Assembly (NCBI GenBank): GCA_964587655.1
Contig: CAZPMT010000023.1
Coordinates: 1-55,736 of the forward strand
Reading direction: 5' to 3'
DNA: 55,736 nucleotides
Source: CAZPMT01 sp964587655
GTDB lineage: Bacteria > Hydrogenedentota > Hydrogenedentia > Hydrogenedentales > SLHB01
The translations under genes and the position numbers were made by a program. The notes beneath the pieces were generated by a model that saw nothing but the letters and a program-made list of their open reading frames with translations, was not told the origin of the DNA and searched no databases. Shown here one piece after another: positions 33,733-42,336 of this stretch; within the stretch, counting starts at the first letter, position 1; each line of letters starts with the position of its first letter.

Positions 33733-34000
33733 CGGTGTCCCTCCCTTTCTCATCCGAAAGACTCTGCGCAGCATATTCCGCAAGCAAAGCACGCGCCGCC
33801 TCGGCCGATTCCGCAGCCACAAGCACATGCACTTCAGCCAGACCGTCCGCGGTAATGGGAAAGACGGAATGGTCGATACGCGAACTCGGAAAGGCGTTGA
33901 TCTCATTCGCCTCCAGGAAGGCGATCACCACATCAGCTTCCCCGTCGCTGTAACAGACGTGCACGGGAACCAAGTCTCCCTCCGGATAATTCGCAGTCAT
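33722..34000 (-). CDS. Small DUF2007-like protein
   Basis: 92 residues: LVPVHVCYSDGEADVVIAFL followed by EANEINAFPSSRID and EVHVLVAAESAEAARALLAE, then an acidic tail. This ferredoxin-like babbab pattern is that of DUF2007 (putative signal-transducing protein; GlnB-like fold). Its stop codon lies inside the start of the YhcH gene, so the two are coupled. An extended -10 promoter lies 36-44 bases upstream of the start. Confidence 0.8.
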   Translation of the reverse strand: MTANYPEGDLVPVHVCYSDGEADVVIAFLEANEINAFPSSRIDHSVFPITADGLAEVHVLVAAESAEAARALLAEYAAQSLSDEKGRDTDDT

Positions 34001-34035
34001 GTCGCGGCCCTTTCCGTCGGTTTGTTGCCGGTATG

Positions 34036-34044
34036 AGTATATCA
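34036..34044 (-). promoter_or_regulatory. Extended -10 promoter for DUF2007-YhcH operon
   Basis: Minus strand TGATATACT: TG, one base, then TATACT. No good -35 box is seen, as usual for extended -10 promoters. The start would lie near 34029, about 29 bases before the ATG. Confidence 0.4.
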
Positions 34045-34101
34045 ATCCCGGAGACCCCACGCACCTGATACGATCAGAGCTTGTGAAAGAATGCCAGTAT
34101 G

Positions 34102-34188
34102 GCGTCATTCCCGCGAAGGCGGGAATCCAGAGTGGACGTCGTGGACTGGGTGGACTGGGTGGACGGAGTGGACGAGATGGACGGAGGG
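34102..34188. repeat. Hairpin ATTCCCGC/GCGGGAAT and GTGGAC array
   Basis: An 8-bp perfect hairpin (34107-34126, loop GAAG) inside CGTCATTCCCGCGAAGGCGG, a motif I know from many unrelated bacteria, is followed by five to six GTGGAC units (34132-34188). Nothing in 34045-34338 looks like a gene. Confidence 0.7.
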
Positions 34189-34338
34189 TTCTTAACTCCT
34201 TGAGAGAACGGGCGTATTCCGACGGCATTTCTTCACAAGCTCTCCGATTTCACGCGCCCATCGGAGAACATGCGAGCCTGGGCCGTTTTTGGTTAGTATG
34301 GAGCGGTACGTTTCCGAACGCGAGGTCATAGTCTCCGC

Positions 34339-34983
34339 ATGGATCGAAGCATTGAAACCATCCGTCTGCCTGGTTTGACGTCCTACGAAGAGGCGCTCCG
34401 CCTCCAGCGCGAGCGGCGCATCGCCGTCGAAGAGGGACGTTTGGGTAACGCGCTGTTTCTGTTGGAGCACGCCCCCGTAATAACCCTTGGACGGAACCAC
34501 CATCCCGAGAATCTCCTGCGGACGCCCGAACAGTTTCGCGCTCTGGGCATCGACGTGTGCGAGACAGATCGCGGCGGGGACGTGACGTATCACGGGCCGG
34601 GCCAGGTCGTCGCGTATCCCGTGCTCAATCTCAATTCTTGGAATCCTTCGATCCGCGGGTATCTCCGCACACTCGAAGAGGTGCTGATACGCCAGTTGGC
34701 CTCATATGACTTGAGAGGGGAACGCGTCGAGGGTTACACGGGTGTGTGGGTCAGCGGCGGAAAAGTGGCCGCCATCGGTATCGGCATCCACAACTGGATC
34801 ACGTCTCACGGGATCGCGCTCAATGTCGATCCCGACATGTCGCACTTCGAACTGATCGTCCCCTGCGGCATCGCCGACAAGGCCGTGACCTCGCTGAAAG
34901 CCCTTCTCGGCCACGCCCCGCCCATAGAACATGTCATGGACGATTTCGAGCGCAGCTTCCGAGCCCATTTCGAAACGGCGTAG
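34339..34983 (+). CDS. lipB: Octanoyltransferase LipB
   Basis: 214-residue enzyme moving octanoyl from acyl carrier protein onto lipoyl domains, the first step of lipoate synthesis. Family marks: ALFLLEHAPVITLGRNHHPE, DRGGDVTYHGPGQVVAYPVL, the lysine in SGGKVAAIGI and the catalytic cysteine in LIVPCGIADKAVTSL. Length is normal. The ribosome site is weak. The gene stands alone; lipA is not in the window. It converges on the HEAT-DUF1080 gene with only 3 bases between stops. Confidence 0.95.
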   Translation: MDRSIETIRLPGLTSYEEALRLQRERRIAVEEGRLGNALFLLEHAPVITLGRNHHPENLLRTPEQFRALGIDVCETDRGGDVTYHGPGQVVAYPVLNLNSWNPSIRGYLRTLEEVLIRQLASYDLRGERVEGYTGVWVSGGKVAAIGIGIHNWITSHGIALNVDPDMSHFELIVPCGIADKAVTSLKALLGHAPPIEHVMDDFERSFRAHFETA

Positions 34984-34986
34984 GCG

Positions 34987-37767
34987 CTACTTCAGTTCTT
35001 TGATGCGCATGTTCCGGAACTCGACAATGGATCCGTGACCCAGGAAGCCAATGTGCCCTGTCTTGTTTTTCAGTCCCGGATGGGCGTTGTGGTCCAGGGT
35101 CCCACCGGCGCTGGCCTTCTCGATGTCCGCATCGACGATCGTCGCGCCGTTTAGTTTCACTATAATGCGAGGCCCTTGCGCAATGATCTCTTCGCTGTTC
35201 CACTCGCCGACGGGCTTCTGGTGGCCACGCTCGCACGGCACGACGCCGTAGATCGACCCGTGATACTGATACGGTTGCAGCTTCGTATATTCTGAGCCGG
35301 AATCATCCAGCACTTGGATCTCCATGCCCGCGTAGGCCGCGTTGCCATCGAGCGGGGCGCGAATTCCGATGCCGTTGTTCGCGTTCGGCGTGAGTTTGAA
35401 CTCGAACCTGAACGCGAAATCGGCGTACTCGCCTTCGGTGAACAGGTTCCCGCCGGGCCTGCACACGATGGCCCCGTTCTCGGCCACGTAACCCTTCGTG
35501 TCGCCCGTCCAGCCCGTCAGATCCTTGCCGTTGAACAAGGGAACGAAACCCTCGGCATCCGGAACAAGAATCGAAGCTTGATGCGCTTCGACTTTCTTCC
35601 GCATGTCGGCGTCGGCGATCAATACGACCGCTTTCTTCAACACCTCCGCGACTTCCGCTCCGACAAGCCCCTTGTCCTTGTCGTCATGAGGACAGGCAAT
35701 CTTCGCCGCGGCAAGAGCGGCTTCATTCTGTAGCGCCTGATCATCGAGATACCCGGCGGCCATGCGAAGAGACTCGATGGATCGAGTATCCGCCAATGTA
35801 CCCAGCACCAGCGTGCGCTCCTCCGGACGCTTCGCGAGATCCATCGACTCCTTCAGAAGGCGAACCTTGTCCGCCGAGGCAATGTCGGATACGCCGATAA
35901 GCCTGACGCCGCCGCGCAACGCCAGCACTTGATTCGTCTCATCCTGCGTCGCGCGCGCCAACGCGAGAAGCTCCGGGATCGCCGTTCCGTCCGGCCACTC
36001 CGCCAACGCGTGGACGGCCACATCGCGAACCGCCGCCTCCGAACCGCGCGTCTCGCCAACGACCACACCGAGCGCCCGCTTCCCTCCCACTCCCGACAGC
36101 GCCGGAAGCAGCAAGACCTTCTTGTCAGCGGCGGATGTGGCGTAACGCGCGAGAATGACTTCGGCGCGCCGTTCCGGCTCCTCGATCTGTTTCGCAACGG
36201 CAACAACCGTTTTCTGTCCCGCGGACTTCTCACCGTCGGTTTGCGCATTCAGCAACAAGTCAACGACGCGCGCAAGGTCGCCTTCACTCGCCACGTTCTC
36301 CAACGCCGCGAGCGCGGCGATACGAACGGATTCATCCCCGTCTTTCGTCTGTGTGAAAACCGTCTCTACTTCGCCCTTCGCCCGCCGGGCCGCCAGGATC
36401 TCGAGCAAAGCTTTCTTCGCCGCGGGCGACACAAGCGGAAGTTTGTCGGCAAGCGATTTCGTCTGCCCCGCGCCAACGACGCGTAGCAGAGCTTCTTTAA
36501 CCGCCTTGGTCTCGTCGGCATCGCGCGCCGATTCGATGGATGCGAGGATACCCGAAAACGCCTTGGCGCCGCCGAGCCGCGTCGCCGCGTCCAATGCCGC
36601 CACGCGCACGGCCTTGTCGTCATCCTTCAACGCCGAAACAATCGACGGGAGTGCGCTTTGATCCCCGCGTTCGGCGAGCATCGTCAGGATCTCGACGCGC
36701 CTTTCCGGATCAACTGCGCCCATTTTCCCGACCCACTTCCCGGTGAATCGCTTCCCTGGCATCTTGAGCGCAAGATCGAGTGCGCACCCGCGCAGTTCCT
36801 TGTCGCTCGTGTCAATCGCGGCCAGGAGATCCGTGACGGCGCGCTTCCCTTCGACTTCCGCCAACGTGCTCAACGCAGCGCACCGGACATTTGCATCGCC
36901 CGGCGCGGTCCGTGAACGCATGAGGTCGCGGCAGATGCTCTCACGCTCTTTTTTCTTTCCCGTTTCCGCAAGGCATCGAGCGTACCGGAGATAAAGCGCT
37001 GTTGCCTCCGCACGTTCATTCGGAGCACCGACCTCGGCGGCCTTGGCAAGGATGGAGCGTGAGGACGTGTCGCCGATATTCGCTAACGCGAAGAGGGCCG
37101 TCCTGCGCAAATTCGCATCCCCGCTCGAAGCATCCTTCTCGAACGTCCCGGCACAAGGCTTCCAGCGAAGCTCGCCCAGGGCCTCGACAATCGCAACTCG
37201 GCTTGGTCCCGCGGCGGAATCCAACGCCTTCGCAAGGGCCTCTCCCGCATTCGGCGCACCAATCGTCACCAGTGTCCGCGCCGCGGGATCGCAGAGTCGT
37301 TCATCGCGCAGGTACGAACTCAACGCCTCAACGCATTCCGGACCGCCGGCCATCTGCAACAGGCTGATCAGAAGAGCGGCGTTCTCATTTCTTGCCGACT
37401 CGTCCGAGGCGCTCAGGTACTTTGCGGGATCCGCCAGCGCGCGTGTCAATGCGCCGGCATACGCCTTGCGCTCGATATCCGCGCCGTGCCGCGAAACATA
37501 GTTCGCAACCCCGCTCAACAGGAACTGCACCTTCGCATCGAAGACGGGCGTAGACGAAGCGCTGAGGACCTGATCCAGGACGAAGTCCGGCCCAAGTTTC
37601 ACTACCTCCGCGCAGAGCTTGTCGCGTTCCTCGACGCTCTGTCCAGGAAACTTGTTGAGCAATTCGGTCGTCGAGGTTGAAACCGCATGCGCCGCCGCGC
37701 AGCAAAACAGGATCAAGCACAACGTCAGCGACACGGCCCTGTAACGATTCACAGTCTCTTGTCTCAT
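34987..37767 (-). CDS. Secreted HEAT-repeat protein with C-terminal DUF1080 domain
   Basis: 926 residues from the ATG preceded by AAAGGAG; the longer frame to 37875 runs into the neighbouring gene. Signal peptide about 1-30 (LTLCLILFCCAAAHA). Residues about 35-730 are many HEAT/PBS-lyase-like helical repeats (for example RRTALFALANIGDTSSRSIL and VRVAALDAATRLGGAKAFSG). The last 190 residues are the DUF1080 (3-keto-disaccharide hydrolase, concanavalin-like) domain: FVPLFNGKDLTGWTGD, NNGIGIRAPLDGNAAYAGME, IQVLDD and YHGSIYGVVP. It follows a Gfo/Idh/MocA gene by 22 bases; DUF1080 and this oxidoreductase family often pair in 3-keto sugar metabolism. Confidence 0.93.
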   Translation of the reverse strand: MRQETVNRYRAVSLTLCLILFCCAAAHAVSTSTTELLNKFPGQSVEERDKLCAEVVKLGPDFVLDQVLSASSTPVFDAKVQFLLSGVANYVSRHGADIERKAYAGALTRALADPAKYLSASDESARNENAALLISLLQMAGGPECVEALSSYLRDERLCDPAARTLVTIGAPNAGEALAKALDSAAGPSRVAIVEALGELRWKPCAGTFEKDASSGDANLRRTALFALANIGDTSSRSILAKAAEVGAPNERAEATALYLRYARCLAETGKKKERESICRDLMRSRTAPGDANVRCAALSTLAEVEGKRAVTDLLAAIDTSDKELRGCALDLALKMPGKRFTGKWVGKMGAVDPERRVEILTMLAERGDQSALPSIVSALKDDDKAVRVAALDAATRLGGAKAFSGILASIESARDADETKAVKEALLRVVGAGQTKSLADKLPLVSPAAKKALLEILAARRAKGEVETVFTQTKDGDESVRIAALAALENVASEGDLARVVDLLLNAQTDGEKSAGQKTVVAVAKQIEEPERRAEVILARYATSAADKKVLLLPALSGVGGKRALGVVVGETRGSEAAVRDVAVHALAEWPDGTAIPELLALARATQDETNQVLALRGGVRLIGVSDIASADKVRLLKESMDLAKRPEERTLVLGTLADTRSIESLRMAAGYLDDQALQNEAALAAAKIACPHDDKDKGLVGAEVAEVLKKAVVLIADADMRKKVEAHQASILVPDAEGFVPLFNGKDLTGWTGDTKGYVAENGAIVCRPGGNLFTEGEYADFAFRFEFKLTPNANNGIGIRAPLDGNAAYAGMEIQVLDDSGSEYTKLQPYQYHGSIYGVVPCERGHQKPVGEWNSEEIIAQGPRIIVKLNGATIVDADIEKASAGGTLDHNAHPGLKNKTGHIGFLGHGSIVEFRNMRIKELK

Positions 37768-37789
37768 CGGAAACTCCTTTCTATCGGGA

Positions 37790-39061
37790 TTAGACGTGCC
37801 ACGGCGCGCGCATGGGTTGGTTGACAAGACGATTCGCTTCGTCGTCATCCACGAAACGCTGCTTCTTCGGATCAAACCGTAGGTTCCGTCCCAACTGAAC
37901 CGCGATCTTCCCCATATTCACGAGCGTGCACGAGCGATGCGCGTTCGCTTCGTTGAGCGCGAACTTACGCCGCGTCCGCACGGCCTGTTCGAAATCAGTC
38001 AACTGCGGTTCAGGGTCCGGGAACTGATCCAGTTTCTCCTTCAAGTTCGGGATGTCGGATCGGAAACCCGGATAGAGTTTCCCCTTCGGACCTTCAATGT
38101 AAGCCGCCCCGGCGTCTTTCCCTTCTCCGTCCAGGATGATCTCGCATCCGTCCGCATATCTCATGGTAATGCGACGCCACGAACTCACCGCGTCAGGGTG
38201 CTGCTGCGGCGCATCGATTTCGATCTCGATCGGGCTGTCGTTGTCCTTCCCCAGCAGGTACTGAACCGGGTCGATGTAGTGCTGTCCCATATCGCCCAGG
38301 CCGCCGCCGTCGTAATCCCAGTACCCGCGAAACGTCACGTGCACGCGGTGCGGGTGATAGGGCTTGCATGGCGCCGGGCCGAGCCAGAGATCGTAATCCA
38401 GATTGCTCGGGACCGGTTCCGGAACCAGATCGGTTCGACCGCTCCAGTAGAACTTCCAGCCGAATCCCGTCGTCTCACCGATAGTGACTTTCAGCGGCCA
38501 CCCAAGCATGCCGCTGTCCACGAGTTTCTTGATCGGCGCCACCGTCGTGCCGAAACCGTAGAAGTTGTCGCGGAATCGGAACCACGTGTTGATGCGGAAA
38601 ATGCGCCCGTTCCGCTGCACCGCGTCGACGACCTTCTCGCCCTCGCCGATCGTTCGCGTCATGGGCTTCTCGCACCAGATATCCTTGCCCGCTTCCGCCG
38701 CCGCGATGGATATCAACCCGTGCCAGTGCGGCGGCGTGGCGATATGCACGATGTCGATATCATTCCGATCGAGCACTTCGCGGAAATCCTTGTATCCCTT
38801 CACGCCCTCGCCGCCCTTCTCGACGGCTTGTTTCAAGTGCTGCTCATCCACGTCGCATACGGCAAGAAGGCGCGCACCGGGATAGCCGAGGTGGCCCGTG
38901 CCCATCCCCCCCACTCCGATCACGGCCTTCGTGAGTTGCTCGCTCGGCGGTTTGAAGCCCGCGCCGCCAAGAACAAACCGCGGCACGATCGTGAAGCCTC
39001 CGACGCACGACGCCATGCCCTTCAAGAAGCCCCGCCGCGTCACCGTGTACTTACGTCCCAT
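37790..39061 (-). CDS. Tat-exported Gfo/Idh/MocA-family oxidoreductase
   Basis: 423 residues. Twin-arginine signal VTRRGFLKGMASCVGG; Rossmann start KAVIGVGGMGTGHLGYPGAR; conserved EKPMTRT (the Lys of the catalytic EKP motif) near residue 130; ADGCEIILDGEGKDAGAAYI near residue 300 in the C-terminal beta domain. NAD(P)-dependent oxidation or reduction of sugars or cyclitols is the family role; the substrate is unknown. The domain order and length are usual. It is the first gene of an operon with the HEAT-DUF1080 protein, which may cleave the 3-keto disaccharide it forms. Repeats fill the upstream 359 bases. Confidence 0.93.
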   Translation of the reverse strand: MGRKYTVTRRGFLKGMASCVGGFTIVPRFVLGGAGFKPPSEQLTKAVIGVGGMGTGHLGYPGARLLAVCDVDEQHLKQAVEKGGEGVKGYKDFREVLDRNDIDIVHIATPPHWHGLISIAAAEAGKDIWCEKPMTRTIGEGEKVVDAVQRNGRIFRINTWFRFRDNFYGFGTTVAPIKKLVDSGMLGWPLKVTIGETTGFGWKFYWSGRTDLVPEPVPSNLDYDLWLGPAPCKPYHPHRVHVTFRGYWDYDGGGLGDMGQHYIDPVQYLLGKDNDSPIEIEIDAPQQHPDAVSSWRRITMRYADGCEIILDGEGKDAGAAYIEGPKGKLYPGFRSDIPNLKEKLDQFPDPEPQLTDFEQAVRTRRKFALNEANAHRSCTLVNMGKIAVQLGRNLRFDPKKQRFVDDDEANRLVNQPMRAPWHV

Positions 39062-39208
39062 CGAGATCTCCTCCAGGCAAGAAGAACCAAGCCCTGATAA
39101 TGTGCCCCGTCTTCATCGAAAGAAAACTGCTTCCCTTCACAAGTATCCGCAGGCAACAGGCAAGATTCAAGCAGGAAAGCGACTACCAACAACTCCCCCC
39201 CGCCTCTC

Positions 39209-39312
39209 ACAGTGTCATTGCGAGCGAAGCGAAGCAATCTCCAAAACCCGCAGTGGCATTGTGCCTGCGATGAATGCCGGAGATTGCTTCGCTTCGCTCG
39301 CAATGACACTGT
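39209..39312. repeat. Perfect 34-bp inverted repeat
   Basis: Arms 39209-39242 and 39279-39312 are exact inverse copies with a 36-base centre. The arm includes CATTGCGAGCGAAGCGAAGC, a core seen in many bacterial phyla. There is no open frame worth calling. Confidence 0.9.
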
Positions 39313-39348
39313 ACTTCTGTTCTCTGTCTGCATGTATCGCAGCAACTG

Positions 39349-39416
39349 TGGAAGCGACGTCCTCGTCGCTTTTCTCGGCAAGATACCAGCGGCGAGGACG
39401 CCGCTGCCACGCAACC
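39349..39416. repeat. Family A related repeat near TPR gene
   Basis: GTGGAAGCGACGTCCTCGTC at the left and CAGCGGCGAGGACGCCGCTG at the right form an imperfect inverted pair. It uses the same GGCGAGGACGCCGC core as the repeats at 14988, 24791 and 55549, and ends 4 bases before the TPR gene stop. Confidence 0.65.
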
Positions 39417-39420
39417 ACGT

Positions 39421-40446
39421 TTACTTCACCGGCTGGGCCGCGGGACTCTGTTGGTCCAGCGACTGCAAGCGCTCCTTGGTCATGAGCTGATCGGGTTTCA
39501 ACTCGAGCGAACGCGTGTAGGCCTCACGCGCCCGGTCGCGCCGGTTCAACTGAAAACTCAAGTCGCCGATGAAGTTCCACGCGGCATAATCGCCGGGACC
39601 GAGTTTCGCCGAGCGTTCCGCTGCTTCGAGCGCATCCGCCATCCGCCCGACGCGGAACAGAATCTTCGCGTAGGCGATGTGGTTCTCCGCCGTATCGGCG
39701 AACCAGCGGCGCGACTCCCGGAAACGCGTCACGGATTCGGAGAGCAGATTCGGAAGCTGCGCCGCATAGTCCGGCGGCAGCGCACCCAGTCTATCGAGTT
39801 CATCAGCGGCATCGCGGACCGCCCCTTCATGCACCTTCGATCCGATCCGGCCCAACTTCGCCGGCAGACAGTTCGGATCCAATCCCAACGCCTTTTCAAA
39901 ACTCTCGCGTGCGAGGTCATACAACCCCTCTTGCCGGTAGACCCGCCCCAGACCGGCGTAAGCGCCCGCCGCTTCGGTGCCGCTCGACTCGATCTCAATC
40001 GATTTCTGCAGGGCCTGCACGGCCTCACGCGCCCAGCCATGTCCCATCAAACCCAGCGCGCGTCCCAACTCCCGCCACAACCCGGCGTCGCCAGGCGCAA
40101 GCCCCGTCGCCCGACGCAACGCTTCCGCCGCGAGATCATAGTCGCCGCATTTCGTGAGCACCGCGCCATACTCGCGCAGGATCTCGACGTCATCCGAAGC
40201 GGCGGCTCCGGCCTTGTCATAAAGATCACGGGCCTGTTTCAGATATTCCTGCGCCTTCTTCTGATGTTGATCGAACGCCGCGCCATCATTCTGCGCATGG
40301 GCGTCAAGCGCAATCTTCAACTCGGCGTCGAACTGCGCCATCGCCGCACGCCCTTCGGAAACGCCGGCCGCGAAGCATGGCAACACGGGAAGGCAAACGA
40401 TCAACGCAAGAGCGGCAACCACAATTCCTGGATTTCGCTTGGACAT
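39421..40446 (-). CDS. Exported tetratricopeptide-repeat protein
   Basis: 341 residues. Signal peptide at 1-27 (VVAALALIVCLPVLPCFAAG). The rest is a series of TPR motifs: EILREYGAVLTKCGDYDLAA, AGAYAGLGRVYRQEGLYDLA, AYAKILFRVGRMADALEAAE and AAWNFIGDLSFQLNRRDRAR. These repeats usually hold protein complexes together. No enzyme domain is seen, and the neighbours give no clue. It may be periplasmic or attached to an envelope complex. Confidence 0.85.
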   Translation of the reverse strand: MSKRNPGIVVAALALIVCLPVLPCFAAGVSEGRAAMAQFDAELKIALDAHAQNDGAAFDQHQKKAQEYLKQARDLYDKAGAAASDDVEILREYGAVLTKCGDYDLAAEALRRATGLAPGDAGLWRELGRALGLMGHGWAREAVQALQKSIEIESSGTEAAGAYAGLGRVYRQEGLYDLARESFEKALGLDPNCLPAKLGRIGSKVHEGAVRDAADELDRLGALPPDYAAQLPNLLSESVTRFRESRRWFADTAENHIAYAKILFRVGRMADALEAAERSAKLGPGDYAAWNFIGDLSFQLNRRDRAREAYTRSLELKPDQLMTKERLQSLDQQSPAAQPVK

Positions 40447-40564
40447 CCGATAGACAACTCCCGTACAAGATCAGACCCGCCCGGCCGCCGCCGCATCAGG
40501 CAACAGGCGTCGATCCATCGATTCGAGTAAGAGAGTAAACGATGATCGGTCGCGGGCACAAATC

Positions 40565-40620
40565 GGGAATGCGTTCCTTCGATTACGATTACGATGACGA
40601 GCACGAGCACGAAAGCGAGG
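40565..40620. repeat. GATTAC/GAGCAC repeat, second copy
   Basis: GGGAATGCGTTCCTTCGATT followed by ACGATTACGATGACGAGCAC matches the inverse of 21741-21795 in both the unique and the triplet part. It lies between the TPR gene and the TIM-barrel gene; the rest of 40447-40687 shows no gene. Confidence 0.7.
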
Positions 40621-40687
40621 ATTTGGACGCCAAGGAAATACGCAAGAATGGAAGAGCCACAATTTGCCTGTGTCGACTTGCTCAGCA

Positions 40688-41668
40688 CTACCCTTGCAGC
40701 ATTACGCGGCGGATGATCTTCTGGCTCTCGACGGCATCCAGTGTGCGCTGTGCTTTGCGCAATTCCGCCGCATCCATCTTTTCGAGCTTCTTCCAGAAGA
40801 TGGATAGGTTACCGACGGCGATCTGGCACGCATGACACGCGTCGATCCGTTGCGGGGACATGTCGATGATGATCGGATTCTTGTACCGCGAAAGCTTGAG
40901 ATAGAGCAGGGCCTCCAACAGCTCCCACATGTTCACGCTTCCCGGGATCAGCATGTCGTCCCAGAAACGGTAACAATCGCTGAAATACACCTGGAAGAGC
41001 TTGTTGGCGCGCGTCAGGAACGCGATGGATTCCGCCGGGTTCTCGCCGGCCATGAGCGCGTGCGAGAAGTTCAGCGCCACCCCCACGTTCTTCATGGCGA
41101 TTTCCTGACACAGAGACAGCGCCTTGCCCACGGAAGAGACCGTAAGGTACTTGCGGGGCTCCCGCGTCTTGTACGCTATCGCGACATTGATGTCCGGAGA
41201 AGCATACTTCGCGATGGTCTTGATGGAGGAAATCACTGTGTTCCAATGGGTTGTGTAGTCGATGTGAAACGGATACTCGAAACCATCGGTATAAAGTCGC
41301 AACGTAATATCCGTCGATCCCAATTGCCGCGCGATATCCGTCGCGCGCCTTCCCTCTTCGATGGCCGCATTCCGCGTCTTCGGGTGTTGATGACCGAAGG
41401 CCCCCAGTCCGAAACGCCGATCATGGGCGAAATTCGCCGACACGCCGCAGCAGACAAGGCCGTACTCCTTAAGAAGACGCTTCATCTCGCGTATAGGGAA
41501 CTCGGCGGAAATGTCGGTTTGAGCGATTTCCACCGCCTTGATCCCTTTGATCTTCGCCGCAGACGCAAGACGTTCCTGCACCCTCGGCATCTCGCGGAAG
41601 CCTTCTGGGCTGAGCTGGTCCGCCCCAGAGGAAAAAACCCATAGGCTTGACGCTATCCGTAGGCTCAT
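40688..41668 (-). CDS. Sugar phosphate isomerase/epimerase-like TIM-barrel protein
   Basis: 326 residues from the ATG with AGGAG upstream; an ATG twelve codons earlier is less well placed. Xylose isomerase-like/AP endonuclease 2 fold: IKAVEIAQTDISAEFPIREM, LLKEYGLVCCGVSANF, ATDIARQLGSTDITLRLY, EIAMKNVGVALNFSHALM and PIIIDMSPQRIDACHACQI. Metal ligands typical of the family (Glu, His, Asp in barrel strand ends) seem partly present. The substrate is unknown; relatives act on inositol or keto-sugars. It has a strong promoter at 41838-41866 with a leader of about 160 bases. Confidence 0.8.
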   Translation of the reverse strand: MSLRIASSLWVFSSGADQLSPEGFREMPRVQERLASAAKIKGIKAVEIAQTDISAEFPIREMKRLLKEYGLVCCGVSANFAHDRRFGLGAFGHQHPKTRNAAIEEGRRATDIARQLGSTDITLRLYTDGFEYPFHIDYTTHWNTVISSIKTIAKYASPDINVAIAYKTREPRKYLTVSSVGKALSLCQEIAMKNVGVALNFSHALMAGENPAESIAFLTRANKLFQVYFSDCYRFWDDMLIPGSVNMWELLEALLYLKLSRYKNPIIIDMSPQRIDACHACQIAVGNLSIFWKKLEKMDAAELRKAQRTLDAVESQKIIRRVMLQG

Positions 41669-41837
41669 TCTGTTCTCCTGTGGCCGAAGGGGAGTGCTCG
41701 GCATTATCTATCCCTGCTCGGCCATCATCAGTTGCATGAAGACCTTGGCGGCAACGGCGTCTACCACCTACGCGAATGCTAGGCTTGACTCGAGGAATGG
41801 CGCCACCACGCCATACGCTCCCGTCTCGTGACGCGGT

Positions 41838-41866
41838 ATTTTATACAGTTTCTGCCTAAACGTCAA
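41838..41866 (-). promoter_or_regulatory. Strong sigma70-type promoter for TIM-barrel gene
   Basis: Minus strand TTGACG (41866-41861), 17-base spacer, TAAAAT (41843-41838). It matches consensus at five of six in both boxes and is the best promoter in the window. The leader of about 160 bases to 41668 holds no recognised riboswitch or open frame. Confidence 0.65.
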
Positions 41867-41951
41867 GGCTTTATGCTTATCTCTTGACAAAAATGATCTT
41901 TTTGCCGAAAGAGCCCTGCCGTTTCTTCATACGTTCAGGGTGTCAATAACG

Positions 41952-41979
41952 TTGACAAACTGGCCCGTATCGATATCTA
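41952..41979 (+). promoter_or_regulatory. Possible promoter toward cyclic-nucleotide-binding gene
   Basis: Perfect TTGACA (41952-41957), 16-base spacer, weak TATCTA (41974-41979) in an AT-rich stretch unlike the surrounding DNA. The start codon is over 350 bases away, across a repeat cluster, so the link is uncertain. Confidence 0.25.
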
Positions 41980-42020
41980 AAATCAATAATAACAATGATT
42001 TGCGAATACACTCCTCGTTA

Positions 42021-42176
42021 CGCCCTTTCAGGGCTTCTCGCTCTCCGTCGCCTTTGTTCCCAGGGCGTTGCCCTGGGCTTTCATGTCGTGGCCTTTCAGG
42101 CCTAGATGTACAAACGGCTCGGAAAACCCGTTCTACTGGATGTGCAAGCTTCAGGGGACGGGTTCGGAGAACCCGT
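42021..42176. repeat. REP-like cluster of short hairpins
   Basis: Four hairpins in a row: GCCCTTTCAGGGC (42022-42034), CCCAGGGCGTTGCCCTGGG (42059-42077), GGCCTTTCAGGCC (42090-42102) and ACGGGTTCGGAGAACCCGT (42158-42176). Similar short palindromes recur at 47787-47799. They resemble REP/BIME elements mobilised by RAYT transposases; no such gene is in view. Confidence 0.7.
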
Positions 42177-42336
42177 CACTGCTGGCGCCGGGGAAGATAT
42201 GCCCTGGTCACGCCGGGCCAGGTCTCATTCCCCAAACCCCGCAAACACGGGGCACTGGCGATACTCTGGAAAAAATGCTATAAGATATGCGAGGGCAAGG
42301 TACCGGATTGCCCGGTCCACCGAGAGGAGCGGGTCT

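Noticed and set aside
37937..39097. 386-codon frame opposite the Tat-exported oxidoreductase
   Set aside because: Same reasoning: no motif, and the minus strand has a full recognised protein.
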